From NCBI GenBank assembly GCA_944347775.1, contig CALVMT010000080.1:1-62635 (forward strand): a DNA stretch of 62,635 bases. Reading direction: 5' to 3'. The DNA comes from an uncultured Clostridia bacterium (GTDB lineage: Bacteria > Bacillota > Clostridia > Christensenellales > Christensenellaceae). Below the pieces are notes generated by a model. The model was not told the DNA's origin. It saw only the letters and a program-made list of their open reading frames with translations, and did no database searches. Made by a program: the position numbers and the translations under genes. This document shows positions 36,526-45,169 of the stretch, one piece after another (the stretch's first letter is position 1; every line of letters begins with the position of its first letter).

Positions 36526-36810
36526 ATGAATAACTACGAATTGTTGTACATCGTAAAAGCAGATATGGAAGAAGAAGCAAGAACTTCTCTAATTTCCAAA
36601 TTTGCCGATCTTATTGTCAGCAATGGCGGCGAGATTGTTGAAACAGATGAATGGGGCAAGAAAAAGTTTGCTTATCCCATTAATTATGTCAATGATGGTT
36701 ATTATGTATTGGTTAATTTCAAAGCGCAGCCTTCGCTGATTGCGGAGCTCGAAAGAAATTTCCGCATTACAGAAGATACCATTCGCTTCATGATCGTCAA
36801 AAAAGACTGA
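36526..36810 (+). CDS. rpsF: 30S ribosomal protein bS6
   Basis: This is the 94-residue small-subunit protein S6, which pairs with S18 on the platform. It begins MNNYELLYIVKADMEEEART and has the conserved WGKKKFAYPINYVNDGYYVL core. The ATG at 36526 is right after AAGGAGGTGAACACC; a GTG at 36517 lies inside the ribosome site. First gene of the rpsF-ssb-rpsR operon. Confidence 0.97.
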   Translation: MNNYELLYIVKADMEEEARTSLISKFADLIVSNGGEIVETDEWGKKKFAYPINYVNDGYYVLVNFKAQPSLIAELERNFRITEDTIRFMIVKKD

Positions 36811-36831
36811 GCTTAGAAAAGAGAGGTCTCT

Positions 36832-37290
36832 ATGAATAAGGCTTTTATTGTAGGAAGGCTTACCAGGCCGCCGGAAGCGCGGACAACGCCCAATGGCGTT
36901 AGCGTCACCACTTTTTCCGTTGCAGTAACACGCCGGATGAACCGCGAAGAAGCTGATTTTCTTAATATCGTCACCTGGAGAGGTTTGGCCGATAATTGTG
37001 CAAAATATTTAGTCCAGGGTCAGCAAGTAGCAGTTGTGGGCGAGATACGGACGAGAAGCTACGAAGCAAAAGATGGCTCTCGTCGTTATGTTACGGAAAT
37101 TCAGGCAGATGATGTGGAATTTTTAGGAAAGCCTGCTTCCGGCGGAAATACGCAAAGTTATTCCGGTACCGGCAGCTATACTGCACCTGCCCAGGCAAAA
37201 AAATCGCCTGAAAGTCATCATGAAGAAGATGATCTGTTCGCATCGGAAATGGGCGATATCCTGGTAGATGATGAGGAATTACCGTTCTAA
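36832..37290 (+). CDS. ssb: Single-stranded DNA-binding protein
   Basis: This is a 152-residue SSB. The OB-fold has MNKAFIVGRLTRPPEARTTP, FLNIVTWRGLADNCAKYL and GEIRTRSYEAKDGSRRY. A low-complexity linker (about 105-140) leads to the acidic tip DDEELPF that binds partner proteins. Its place between rpsF and rpsR is the usual Bacillota order. Confidence 0.97.
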   Translation: MNKAFIVGRLTRPPEARTTPNGVSVTTFSVAVTRRMNREEADFLNIVTWRGLADNCAKYLVQGQQVAVVGEIRTRSYEAKDGSRRYVTEIQADDVEFLGKPASGGNTQSYSGTGSYTAPAQAKKSPESHHEEDDLFASEMGDILVDDEELPF

Positions 37291-37321
37291 TATCTTGTTT
37301 AATAAATAAAGGAGAAAAACT

Positions 37322-37567
37322 ATGGAAGAAAGAGCGCAGAGACGTCCGAAAATCAGACGGATTAGAAAGAAATTTTGCGCATTTTGTGCCGAAAAAGCAA
37401 ACGGCATTGATTATAAAGATGTAGCAAAGCTCAGAAAGTTTATCTCTGAAAGCGGAAAAATCGCGCCCAGAAGAGCGACCGGTGTTTGCGCAAAACATCA
37501 GAGAGAACTGGCTGTTGCAATTAAAAGAGCAAGAGTAATGGCTCTACTCCCTTACATTGCCGAATAA
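37322..37567 (+). CDS. rpsR: 30S ribosomal protein bS18
   Basis: This 81-residue S18 has a basic N-terminus [19 protein letters not shown] with a CxxC pair, so it is the zinc-binding (C+) version. It then has [18 protein letters not shown] and the typical [20 protein letters not shown]. Ribosome site AAAGGAG precedes it and a terminator follows. Confidence 0.97.
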   Translation: MEERAQRRPKIRRIRKKFCAFCAEKANGIDYKDVAKLRKFISESGKIAPRRATGVCAKHQRELAVAIKRARVMALLPYIAE

Positions 37568-37578
37568 ATGCAAATATA

Positions 37579-37610
37579 AAAATCGGGCGGATATTTTCCG
37601 CCCTTTTTTT
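37579..37610 (+). terminator. Intrinsic terminator of rpsF-ssb-rpsR
   Basis: GGGCGGA and TCCGCCC with a five-base loop, followed by seven T. Confidence 0.88.
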
Positions 37611-37690
37611 CTTTTCTCTTTCGTAGTATAATAGTTTCGGAGATTTGAAGTGGTTTGACCATAATTTTTAAGAAGGGATATAAAAAGAAT

Positions 37691-38926
37691 ATGACTACAG
37701 AAAAACAACTTGTCCAGATCGGAGCCGGAAAAATCGGTAGAGGATATATTGCCGATCTATTTAAAGAAGCCGGATACCAGATTACATTTATCGATTATTC
37801 TTTAGAGTTGGTTAATGCGATGAATGCACAAGGTTATTATACCATCTTTAAGCATCATGCCAACGGAACTTATTCTAAAGTAATTATTCAAGACTATCTT
37901 GCCTATTGTACACAGACGCAGGAAGAAAAATGTATTGCCTCTATTGCCGATGCAAAATATGTTTCGATTAACATTTTCCCCGGTGCCGTCGATTCCATTT
38001 CAAAAATGTTGGCGTCAGCAATCGAGTTGCGTTTGCATAAAGGCAACCAAACACCTCTTGATTGTCTTATTGGCGTTAACTTTTTGTTTGCTTCAAAACT
38101 GTTCCACGAAGCAATTTTGCGTTATCTTACGACCTCCGAGGCCAAAAAGTTTCTCGAGGAGAACGTTGCGCTTATTGAATGCCTTGTTCATCGCAACAGC
38201 GCCTTCCCTACGGATGAGATGCTTAAAGAGGATAAGCTAGCATGCAACACCGGAGACACTCCTTATATGACTGTAGACAATATCTTTAAAAACGGTCTGC
38301 CCGAAGGAGTCAATCTACACGCGCAGGACAATGTGCCAGCCTGGATGATTCACAAAATCTGGGTAGCAAATATGTCTCATAGTCTTTCCGGTTATTTTGG
38401 GAAAAAAGTCGGGTATACTTATATTGGTGAATGTCATGATGATCCATATATTATGCGTTGTGTTATTTTGGCAAAAAGAGAAGCGATTTTTGCCATGCAC
38501 GAAGCTTATGGTATGAGCTATGAAGCCATGGAAGAACATGACCCCGTAGAAAAGCAGAAAGAACATTACCTTGACCATGTTGCAAATTCCGTTGATAAAG
38601 ATACTATTGACCGTGTCTGCGGAGACTTGACCAGAAAACTGGCAAAGGGAGACCGTCTGATCGGCCCGGCTCTTGCTTGCATACAGCACGGTCGTATTCC
38701 CTATTTTCTTTGCAGAGGCGCAGCAATGGCATTATACTTCTATAACCCGGAAGATAAAACAACTGTAGAAGTGCAACAATATATTCGGGAACACGGCGTA
38801 GAAAAGGCAATCCAAGTTTATTGCGGCTTGAATAATGAAGATCCTGCGGAAAGAACTCTTGCGCAGCTGATTACCGGTATTTATTACGAGCTTGGCGAGC
38901 AATATCCGTTTGACATCTGTTATTAA
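37691..38926 (+). CDS. MtlD-like dehydrogenase paralogue F
   Basis: This 411-residue member of the long-chain polyol dehydrogenase family is the only one on the plus strand, about 8.5 kb from the cluster. QIGAGKIGRGYIADLFKEAG is at the N-terminus, the catalytic KIWVANMSH is intact, and RVCGDLTRKLAKGDRLIGPA follows. It thus has CGDLTRKL where B and C have GADPxRKL. The ATG at 37691 is chosen because the longer frame would start with TTG; AGAAGGG lies about 13 bases upstream, so translation may be moderate. It forms a single-gene unit with terminators on both sides. Confidence 0.86.
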   Translation: MTTEKQLVQIGAGKIGRGYIADLFKEAGYQITFIDYSLELVNAMNAQGYYTIFKHHANGTYSKVIIQDYLAYCTQTQEEKCIASIADAKYVSINIFPGAVDSISKMLASAIELRLHKGNQTPLDCLIGVNFLFASKLFHEAILRYLTTSEAKKFLEENVALIECLVHRNSAFPTDEMLKEDKLACNTGDTPYMTVDNIFKNGLPEGVNLHAQDNVPAWMIHKIWVANMSHSLSGYFGKKVGYTYIGECHDDPYIMRCVILAKREAIFAMHEAYGMSYEAMEEHDPVEKQKEHYLDHVANSVDKDTIDRVCGDLTRKLAKGDRLIGPALACIQHGRIPYFLCRGAAMALYFYNPEDKTTVEVQQYIREHGVEKAIQVYCGLNNEDPAERTLAQLITGIYYELGEQYPFDICY

Positions 38927-38937
38927 ATCTTGTTCTT

Positions 38938-38967
38938 AAAAAGCATCTTAAAATAAGATGCTTTTTA
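38938..38967 (+). terminator. Intrinsic terminator after paralogue F
   Basis: AAGCATCTTA and TAAGATGCTT around a three-base loop, then a T-run. Confidence 0.85.
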
Positions 38968-39065
38968 CATTTAACAAAAAAACGATACTTGACCTATAGT
39001 ATACTTTAGATGTTAAAATACGTTTTGTATGTTACTAAGTTATTTACTAGATTATGGGAGGACTT

Positions 39066-40172
39066 ATGGAAAAATCAAAAGTTTATTATGCAAATATGCG
39101 CGTAAGTGGCAGCGATAATTTGTTAAAAAAGCTGAAACGGCTGATCATGGCTGCCGGCATAAATACGATCGATTTTAAAAACAAATATGCCGCAATAAAA
39201 ATTCATTTTGGCGAACCTGGTAATCTCTCCTATTTGCGCCCAAACTATTCCAAAGTTTTAGTTGACACCGTAAAAGAATTGGGCGGAAAGGCTTTTTTAA
39301 CCGACAGCAACACTTTATACGTAGGTGGTCGGAAAAATGCACTTGATCATTTGGATGCTGCTTATCAGAATGGATTTAATCCTTTTGTCACCGGTTGTCA
39401 TGTATTGATTGCTGACGGACTGAAAGGAACAGACGAAGCACTGATCCCCGTCAAAAACGGCGAATATGTAAAAGAAGCTAAAATTGGCCGCGCAATTGCT
39501 GATGCAGATGTCATTATTTCTTTTGCTCACTTTAAAATGCATGAATTAACAGGCATGGGCGGTGCATTAAAAAATATCGGAATGGGTTCGGGTTCACGGG
39601 CAGGTAAAATGGAAATGCATTCTAACGGAAAACCAAATGTCGACCATGCACTTTGCGTAGGCTGCGGCGCATGTCAACGTAACTGCGCCCATAATGCCAT
39701 TACTCTGGAAAATCATAAAGCAACAATTCATCATGAAATTTGCGCTGGATGCGGAAGATGCATTGGAATCTGTCCATTTGATGCCATTGCTGCCGGAGAA
39801 GATGATGCTTATGATATGGTCAACTATAAAATTGCGGAGTATACGCAAGCAGTTATTCAAGACAAACCCAGTTTTCATATCAATTTTGTTGTAGACGTTT
39901 CTCCTCATTGCGACTGTCACAGCAAAAATGATGCTCCTGTTGTGCCCGATGTAGGTATGTTTGCATCTCTTGATCCGGTTGCCCTAGATAAAGCCTGCGC
40001 CGATGCTGTTAATGCGCAACCCGCATTGCCAGGTAGTGCGCTTGACGGTTTGCCTGATGACGGCGACCATTTTAAAGCCGTACATCCCGAAACTAATTGG
40101 ATCTCCTGCCTGGAGCATGCACAAAAAATGGGGATGGGAACAATGGACTATGAATTAATTACCGTAAAATAA
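39066..40172 (+). CDS. DUF362 protein with two 4Fe-4S clusters
   Basis: This is a 368-residue protein. The DUF362 part (about residues 1-190) has YAAIKIHFGEPGNLSYLRP and ISFAHFKMHELTGMGGALKN. A bacterial ferredoxin domain follows: C197/C200/C203/C207 (CVGCGACQRNC) and C226/C229/C232/C236 (CAGCGRCIGIC), each with a following proline or alanine. DUF362 then resumes to the C-terminus. It probably does electron transfer or a redox reaction; no substrate is known. The ATG at 39066 follows GGGAGGACTT. Confidence 0.88.
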   Translation: MEKSKVYYANMRVSGSDNLLKKLKRLIMAAGINTIDFKNKYAAIKIHFGEPGNLSYLRPNYSKVLVDTVKELGGKAFLTDSNTLYVGGRKNALDHLDAAYQNGFNPFVTGCHVLIADGLKGTDEALIPVKNGEYVKEAKIGRAIADADVIISFAHFKMHELTGMGGALKNIGMGSGSRAGKMEMHSNGKPNVDHALCVGCGACQRNCAHNAITLENHKATIHHEICAGCGRCIGICPFDAIAAGEDDAYDMVNYKIAEYTQAVIQDKPSFHINFVVDVSPHCDCHSKNDAPVVPDVGMFASLDPVALDKACADAVNAQPALPGSALDGLPDDGDHFKAVHPETNWISCLEHAQKMGMGTMDYELITVK

Positions 40173-40173
40173 G

Positions 40174-40203
40174 TAAAGAGAGCCTTTAAGAGGCTCTCTT
40201 TAT
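40174..40203 (+). terminator. Intrinsic terminator after the DUF362 gene
   Basis: AAAGAGAGCCT and AGGCTCTCTTT form an 11-bp stem ending in a short T-rich tail. Confidence 0.8.
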
Positions 40204-40408
40204 TGTTAAAAAACATATTAATCCTCTTAAAAACGCCGCCAGAATTGATTAAACGGCGAGAATGTGGAAAAAGAACCGATTCTCTCATATAACATATTTC
40301 CTGTTTGCTCGCATTTACTCTAAATTCCGTTTATTTTCTTTGCATTTTTAGCTATTAATCTGCTATAATAAATCCAATATACTTATTAACCAAATAAAGG
40401 GGGAATTT

Positions 40409-41770
40409 TTGTTGGACAATAGTCCTATATGGCGACAGTTGCTGCTTCAGGCAGCGCTTATTTTACTTAATGCTTTTTTTGCCGCAACGGAAATTGCTGT
40501 TCTTTCGCTTAACGAAAATAAAGTGCGTAAGCAATCCGAAGAAGAAGGCAATAAAAGAGCCGGAAAGCTTCTTAAAATCATTGAACAGCCCACAACTTTC
40601 CTATCTACAATTCAGGTAGGCATTACATTGGCAGGCTTTTTGGGATCTGCTTTTGCAGCAGATAACTTTGCAAGTCTGCTTACCGATTGGCTGGTTAACG
40701 ATATTGGCCTTACCGGTATTTCCGCCAGTGCGTTAAATACAATTTCTGTTATTATTATTACGCTGATCTTATCTTACTTTACGCTGGTGCTAGGCGAATT
40801 GGTTCCAAAACGGATTGCTATGCAAAAACCCGATTTTGTTGTCAAGATTTCTCTTGGCGTTGTTCGTTTTTTAACGGTTGCACTGCGTCCAGTCACTTGG
40901 CTACTTTCAATTTCTACGAATGCTGTTCTGCGTCTTTTTGGAATTGATCCAAATAAGGAAACAGAAGAAGTTTCAGAAGAGGAAATTCGCATGATGGTAG
41001 ATATCGGTGAAGAAAGTGGTACTATCGAATCCGGCGAAAAGGAAATGATTGAAAATATTTTTGAGTTTAATAATACCACAGCCGAGGATGTCATGGTGCA
41101 TCGTACGGATATGGAAATTATTTGGCTCGACGATACACCCGAGCAAATTCTTGCACGTATCGAAGAAACTGGCCTTTCGCGATTCCCTGTTTGCAATGAG
41201 GATATTGATGATGTTGTTGGTTTATTGGCAACGAGAGACTATTTGCTTAATAACCAGCTGGAATCTCCAAAACCCTTAAAGGAAATATTACGTGCACCTT
41301 ATTTTGTTCCGGAATCTATTCATACGGATATTCTTTTCCGTAAAATGCAGGAAATGAAAACACATATGGCTATTGTCGTGGATGAATATGGCGGTACCAG
41401 CGGACTTGTTACAATGGAAGATTTGCTTGAATGTATTGTCGGCAATATTTATGACGAATTTGATCCTCAAGAAGAGCAGGAAATTACACAGTTAGGAAAT
41501 AACCTTTGGAAAATTGCCGGCGGTGCTGATTTAGAAGAAATTGCCGAAACACTTTCCATTACTTTGCCGGAGAATGAAGAATATGATACTTTAGGTGGAT
41601 TAATTCTGGATCATCTTAATGCCATTCCCGAAGACGGAAGTACGCTTTCCCTGGATTTGTTTGGGATGCACATTGATATCCTGGAAATTCGGGACCGTCG
41701 TATTGAATGGACACAGGTTTCTTTGTTACCTAAACAGGAAGAAGTTGCCCCTGTTCCGGAAAAAGAATAA
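40409..41770 (+). CDS. CNNM/CorC-family (HlyC-like) membrane protein
   Basis: This 453-residue protein has an N-terminal DUF21/CNNM transmembrane domain (about residues 8-190, including ALNTISVIIITLILSYF), a CBS pair (about 215-335, with VMVHRTDMEIIW and MAIVVDEYGGTSGLVTMEDL) and a C-terminal CorC/HlyC domain (NEEYDTLGGLILDHL). Relatives move or sense Mg2+; the old name hemolysin is misleading. The next gene is the Mg2+ ATPase mgtA, which fits. Translation starts with TTG: two in a row at 40409 and 40412 follow AAAGGGGG, and the second has the better spacing. Confidence 0.88.
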   Translation: MLDNSPIWRQLLLQAALILLNAFFAATEIAVLSLNENKVRKQSEEEGNKRAGKLLKIIEQPTTFLSTIQVGITLAGFLGSAFAADNFASLLTDWLVNDIGLTGISASALNTISVIIITLILSYFTLVLGELVPKRIAMQKPDFVVKISLGVVRFLTVALRPVTWLLSISTNAVLRLFGIDPNKETEEVSEEEIRMMVDIGEESGTIESGEKEMIENIFEFNNTTAEDVMVHRTDMEIIWLDDTPEQILARIEETGLSRFPVCNEDIDDVVGLLATRDYLLNNQLESPKPLKEILRAPYFVPESIHTDILFRKMQEMKTHMAIVVDEYGGTSGLVTMEDLLECIVGNIYDEFDPQEEQEITQLGNNLWKIAGGADLEEIAETLSITLPENEEYDTLGGLILDHLNAIPEDGSTLSLDLFGMHIDILEIRDRRIEWTQVSLLPKQEEVAPVPEKE

Positions 41771-41774
41771 TATA

Positions 41775-41806
41775 AAAAGCGTAAACAACATGTTTACGCT
41801 TTTTTT
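41775..41806 (+). terminator. Intrinsic terminator after the CNNM/CorC gene
   Basis: AAAAGCGTAAACA pairs with TGTTTACGCTTTT, followed by more T. The TTGACT of the M-box promoter begins just beyond. Confidence 0.85.
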
Positions 41807-41807
41807 C

Positions 41808-41834
41808 TTGACTTTTTTTAAAAAATGCTATACT
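41808..41834 (+). promoter_or_regulatory. Promoter of the M-box-mgtA unit
   Basis: TTGACT (41808-41813) and TATACT (41829-41834) with a short 15-bp spacer. It directly precedes the M-box. Confidence 0.6.
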
Positions 41835-41849
41835 GTGTAGTTAATTGAT

Positions 41850-42003
41850 TGATTCGGTAGGTGAGGCTACCTTGGGGATATGGGTCGGTGCCGTTAAATG
41901 ATGGAGACAACACGCCGCGGTCAGCAACCATTGTCGTAAAGGCATAGGTTAATCCGATTTCACGCCCCATGATGCTAAAGCTTGTACGGCAATTCCCTTT
42001 ATT
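41850..42003 (+). promoter_or_regulatory. M-box (Mg2+) riboswitch
   Basis: The diagnostic M-box strings occur in order: GGTAGGTGAGGCTACC, GGATATGGGTCGGTGCCG, GGAGACAACACGCCGC, GGTCAGCAACCA, then AAGGCATAGGTTAATC and ATGCTAAAGCTTGTACGGC. It matches the ykoK leader. High Mg2+ should favour the terminator at 42040-42068 and lower mgtA expression. The downstream Mg2+ ATPase confirms the ligand. Confidence 0.93.
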
Positions 42004-42039
42004 ACAGAGAAATGTTTGCAACTTTTTAGAAAACTTTTA

Positions 42040-42068
42040 TGCGCAGCCTGCCAGGTTGTGCATTTTTT
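42040..42068 (+). terminator. M-box expression-platform terminator
   Basis: TGCGCAGCCT pairs with AGGTTGTGCA (two G-U pairs), followed by six T. It lies between the M-box and the leader ORF, so premature termination removes both the leader ORF and mgtA. Confidence 0.82.
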
Positions 42069-42090
42069 ATGTTTAAAGGAGGTGAGCAAA

Positions 42091-42189
42091 ATGGATCACC
42101 GTTGTTGTCTATTAATTTACAAAAATAACGATGATGATGCTTCTCGATCGGGAATTCGACTACGCATAACATTTTGCTCGTCAAAATAA
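42091..42189 (+). CDS. 32-residue leader ORF upstream of mgtA
   Basis: An ATG at 42091 follows a near-perfect AAAGGAGGTGAGCAAA ribosome site and opens a 32-codon frame, MDHRCCLLIYKNNDDDASRS and onward to RITFCSSK. It sits between the M-box terminator and mgtA (75 bp before its start). It has a KNNDDD stretch at residues 11-16 and a basic C-terminal half. In Salmonella a short leader peptide, mgtL, helps mgtA sense Mg2+, and acidic or proline-rich nascent chains destabilise ribosomes at low Mg2+. This ORF is not similar in sequence to mgtL; the shared role is inference. It could also encode a small functional protein. Confidence 0.6.
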   Translation: MDHRCCLLIYKNNDDDASRSGIRLRITFCSSK

Positions 42190-42264
42190 TTCCAGATCAT
42201 TATTTTCATCATCCTGTTCATATTTTGATTTCTATGAGCCAAACTATATGTGAAAGGAATGGTC

Positions 42265-44922
42265 ATGATGAAAAAAATTTTTTCTTTTCTTTCCCGCTCT
42301 TCAACAAGAGATTTTTCAATGACAAATACCTGTGAAAATGATTTGCGCAATATTGCCTCAATTCCTTCTCAAGAAGTTCTGCGCAAAGTTGCATCTGATT
42401 GCTTTGGGCTTAGTACAGAACAAGCCTCTCTCCGTCTGGAAAAAGACGGCCCTAATATCATTCGTACCGGGAAGACACACGGTCCTTTGTTTCGCTTTAT
42501 GCAATCTGTAATTAACCCTTTTAATATTGTTTTGTTGCTTGTCGCTGCAATTACTTTTATTACAGATGTTATCCTTTCTCGCCATCCGGACTATCTGACT
42601 TCTGGTGTAATTTTTACCCTAATTTTAGTTTCATCACTTATTTCCTTTATCCAAGGAGAAAAATCGCATCAGGCCGCTTCTCAACTTTCTTCCATGATCT
42701 CAAATAAGACTTCGATCTTGCGTGACGGCGCATTTAAAGAAATTGATGTTGAAGATGTCGTACAAGGAGATATCGTACGCCTTTCTGCCGGAGATATGTT
42801 GCCCGGGGATATTCTTTTTTTAACCGCAAAAGATGCATTCGTCGCTCAATCTGCGCTCACCGGCGAATCCGCACCTGTAGAAAAATTTGCTACACTTCAA
42901 GAGGATCCATCCCATCTTTCACTTACCGATTATCAAAATCTGGGGTTTATGGGATCAGACATGGTAAGCGGAAGCGCAATTGGCCTGGTTGTCGCTACTG
43001 GAAATAAAACTTATATAGGTTCAATGGCAAAATCACTGTCTAACAAGCGGGCAAAAAACAGTTTTGAACAGGGCGTTGATTCAGTCAGCCGTTTATTGCT
43101 TAGTTTTACTTTAATTATGGTCCCAATTATTTTTTTGATCAATGGTTTTGCGAAAGGCGATTGGGGAAATTCTTTTTTATTTGCCGTTACAATGGCCGTA
43201 GGCTTGACGCCTGAAATGTTGCCGGTCATAATGACTTCGACTCTTGCGCGCGGAGCGCTTAGCATGTCGCGCCATAAGGTTATTGTAAAAAACCTTTCTT
43301 CGATACAATCTTTTGGTGAGATGAATATTCTTTGTACCGATAAAACAGGGACGCTTACCGAAGATAAAGTCGTTTTGGAAAAATATATGAATATGAACGG
43401 TCAAGAAGATTTGCGTATATTGCGCCATGCATTCCTTAACAGCTATTTTCAAACCGGCCTTAAAAACCTCATTGATCTGGCTATTTTGCAGCGTGCTCAA
43501 CATGAATGTCTGTATGAGCTAAAAGAAAAATATCATCATGTTGATGAAATTCCTTTTGATTTTTCTCGCCGCAGGATGAGTGTCGTATTGGAAGATGATG
43601 CTGGAAAACGTCAGCTAATTACCAAAGGCGCTGTAGAAGAAATTCTTTCTATCTGCAGTTACGGCGAACTAGACGGACAGATTATTCCTTTGGACGCAGA
43701 ATTTAAAAAAAGAGCAATCTCTCTGTATGAAGAACATAATTTTGAAGGATTGCGTATGTTGGCTGTAGCTCAAAAAAATATTTCACACACCGATACTTCG
43801 TTTAATACCGAAGATGAACAGGATATGGTTCTTATGGGATTCATCGGTTTTTTAGATCCGCCTAAAGAAAGCGCCCTTAAGGCAATCTCTGCGCTTCATC
43901 AATATGGTGTAGATGTTGTTGTTCTAACAGGTGACAGCGAAGGCGTTGCCGTAAAAGTATGTGAAAAAGTAGGTATTCCTACGCAGTATCGCTTAAACGG
44001 CGCAGATATTTCCCGCATGGACGATGCTCAGTTACAGCAGGCCATTCAAACATGCCGCCTTTTTTCAAAACTTTCACCCGATCAAAAAGAGCGGGTCGTC
44101 CGCGCTTATCGTGCTATCGGACATACCGTTGGCTATATGGGGGACGGTATTAATGACACCCTGGCCATGCGCGCAGCAGATATTGGTATCTCAGTAGATA
44201 GCGCTGTAGATATTGCCAAGGAAACAGCCGATATTATTCTGATGGAAAAAGATCTTATGGTCCTTGAACAAGGTGTATTAGAAGGCAGAAAAACTTTTGG
44301 AAATATTATGAAATATATTAAAATGGCCGCAAGCGGTAATTTGGGCAATATGATTTCCGTTGTTTTTGCCAGTATTTTCCTTCCCTTCCTGCCTTTGCTT
44401 CCCGTACAAATACTGGCTCAAAACCTGCTATGTGATTTGGCGCAGATGGGATTACCTTTTGATCACGTAGATCATTCCTATATTTCGCATCCGCACCGCT
44501 GGGATACATCGGATATCCGGCGATTTATGCTTATTACCGGTCCGCTCTCCTCATTGTTTGATATTCTATGTTACCTGGTATTATGGCATTTATTTAAAGC
44601 TGATGACCTTTCTGCATCTTCATTGTTCCAGTGCGGTGTGTTTGCTTATGGAACAATCTCTCAGCTGGTTACAGTACATATTTTACGTACTGAAGGCCGC
44701 CCGTTTATTGATAGTCGACCCGCGCCGACGTTACTTATTAGTACAATTGTATTTACACTTTTTACCGGTATTTTCTGCCTGAGTTCTGCAGCCAAAGCAT
44801 TGGATATGACAGCAATACCCTTATCTTTTTTGCCTTGGCTCTTGCTCATCCTCGCAGCCTACTGTCTGGCCTTGCAGTTACTTAAACGCATATACATCAA
44901 AAAATTCGGGCACTGGCTTTAA
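42265..44922 (+). CDS. mgtA: Magnesium-importing P-type ATPase
   Basis: This is an 885-residue P3B-type Mg2+ ATPase of the MgtA/MgtB family. The actuator TGES is in SALTGESAPVEK, the phosphorylated aspartate in LCTDKTGTLTED, and the hinge in GYMGDGINDTLAMRAADIGI. About ten membrane helices are present, including the PEMLP motif of helix 4 (GLTPEMLPVIM) and the C-terminal QNLLCDLAQMGLPFD. The ATG at 42265 has AAAGGA seven bases upstream; a GTG at 42250 is unlikely. Regulation is by the M-box and possibly the leader ORF. A terminator follows. Confidence 0.96.
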   Translation: MMKKIFSFLSRSSTRDFSMTNTCENDLRNIASIPSQEVLRKVASDCFGLSTEQASLRLEKDGPNIIRTGKTHGPLFRFMQSVINPFNIVLLLVAAITFITDVILSRHPDYLTSGVIFTLILVSSLISFIQGEKSHQAASQLSSMISNKTSILRDGAFKEIDVEDVVQGDIVRLSAGDMLPGDILFLTAKDAFVAQSALTGESAPVEKFATLQEDPSHLSLTDYQNLGFMGSDMVSGSAIGLVVATGNKTYIGSMAKSLSNKRAKNSFEQGVDSVSRLLLSFTLIMVPIIFLINGFAKGDWGNSFLFAVTMAVGLTPEMLPVIMTSTLARGALSMSRHKVIVKNLSSIQSFGEMNILCTDKTGTLTEDKVVLEKYMNMNGQEDLRILRHAFLNSYFQTGLKNLIDLAILQRAQHECLYELKEKYHHVDEIPFDFSRRRMSVVLEDDAGKRQLITKGAVEEILSICSYGELDGQIIPLDAEFKKRAISLYEEHNFEGLRMLAVAQKNISHTDTSFNTEDEQDMVLMGFIGFLDPPKESALKAISALHQYGVDVVVLTGDSEGVAVKVCEKVGIPTQYRLNGADISRMDDAQLQQAIQTCRLFSKLSPDQKERVVRAYRAIGHTVGYMGDGINDTLAMRAADIGISVDSAVDIAKETADIILMEKDLMVLEQGVLEGRKTFGNIMKYIKMAASGNLGNMISVVFASIFLPFLPLLPVQILAQNLLCDLAQMGLPFDHVDHSYISHPHRWDTSDIRRFMLITGPLSSLFDILCYLVLWHLFKADDLSASSLFQCGVFAYGTISQLVTVHILRTEGRPFIDSRPAPTLLISTIVFTLFTGIFCLSSAAKALDMTAIPLSFLPWLLLILAAYCLALQLLKRIYIKKFGHWL

Positions 44923-44942
44923 AAAGCCACTATGTTTAATCA

Positions 44943-44978
44943 AAGAAACACCGTAATTTATCATTACGGTGTTTCTTT
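44943..44978 (+). terminator. Intrinsic terminator after mgtA
   Basis: A 16-bp perfect stem (AAAGAAACACCGTAAT with its complement) around a four-base loop. It is T-rich on both exits and so may be bidirectional. Confidence 0.85.
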
Positions 44979-45169
44979 ATCTAACGGATATGATCTAATC
45001 TTTTTTCGGCACACTTCTTATTTCTCATCGAAAAATTAAAATTAATGCTATAATCGCGCGATAAATCTCCTTTACTTATATATCCGCAAATTCTATCAGA
45101 TAATCAAAGAACTTACTTTCTTATGCATAATAATAACTATCGTTCAATTAAAACCATCTTTTTCAATGC

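Noticed and set aside
41619..42021. Open frames over the M-box on both strands
   Set aside because: They are explained by the riboswitch and by the end of the CNNM/CorC gene.
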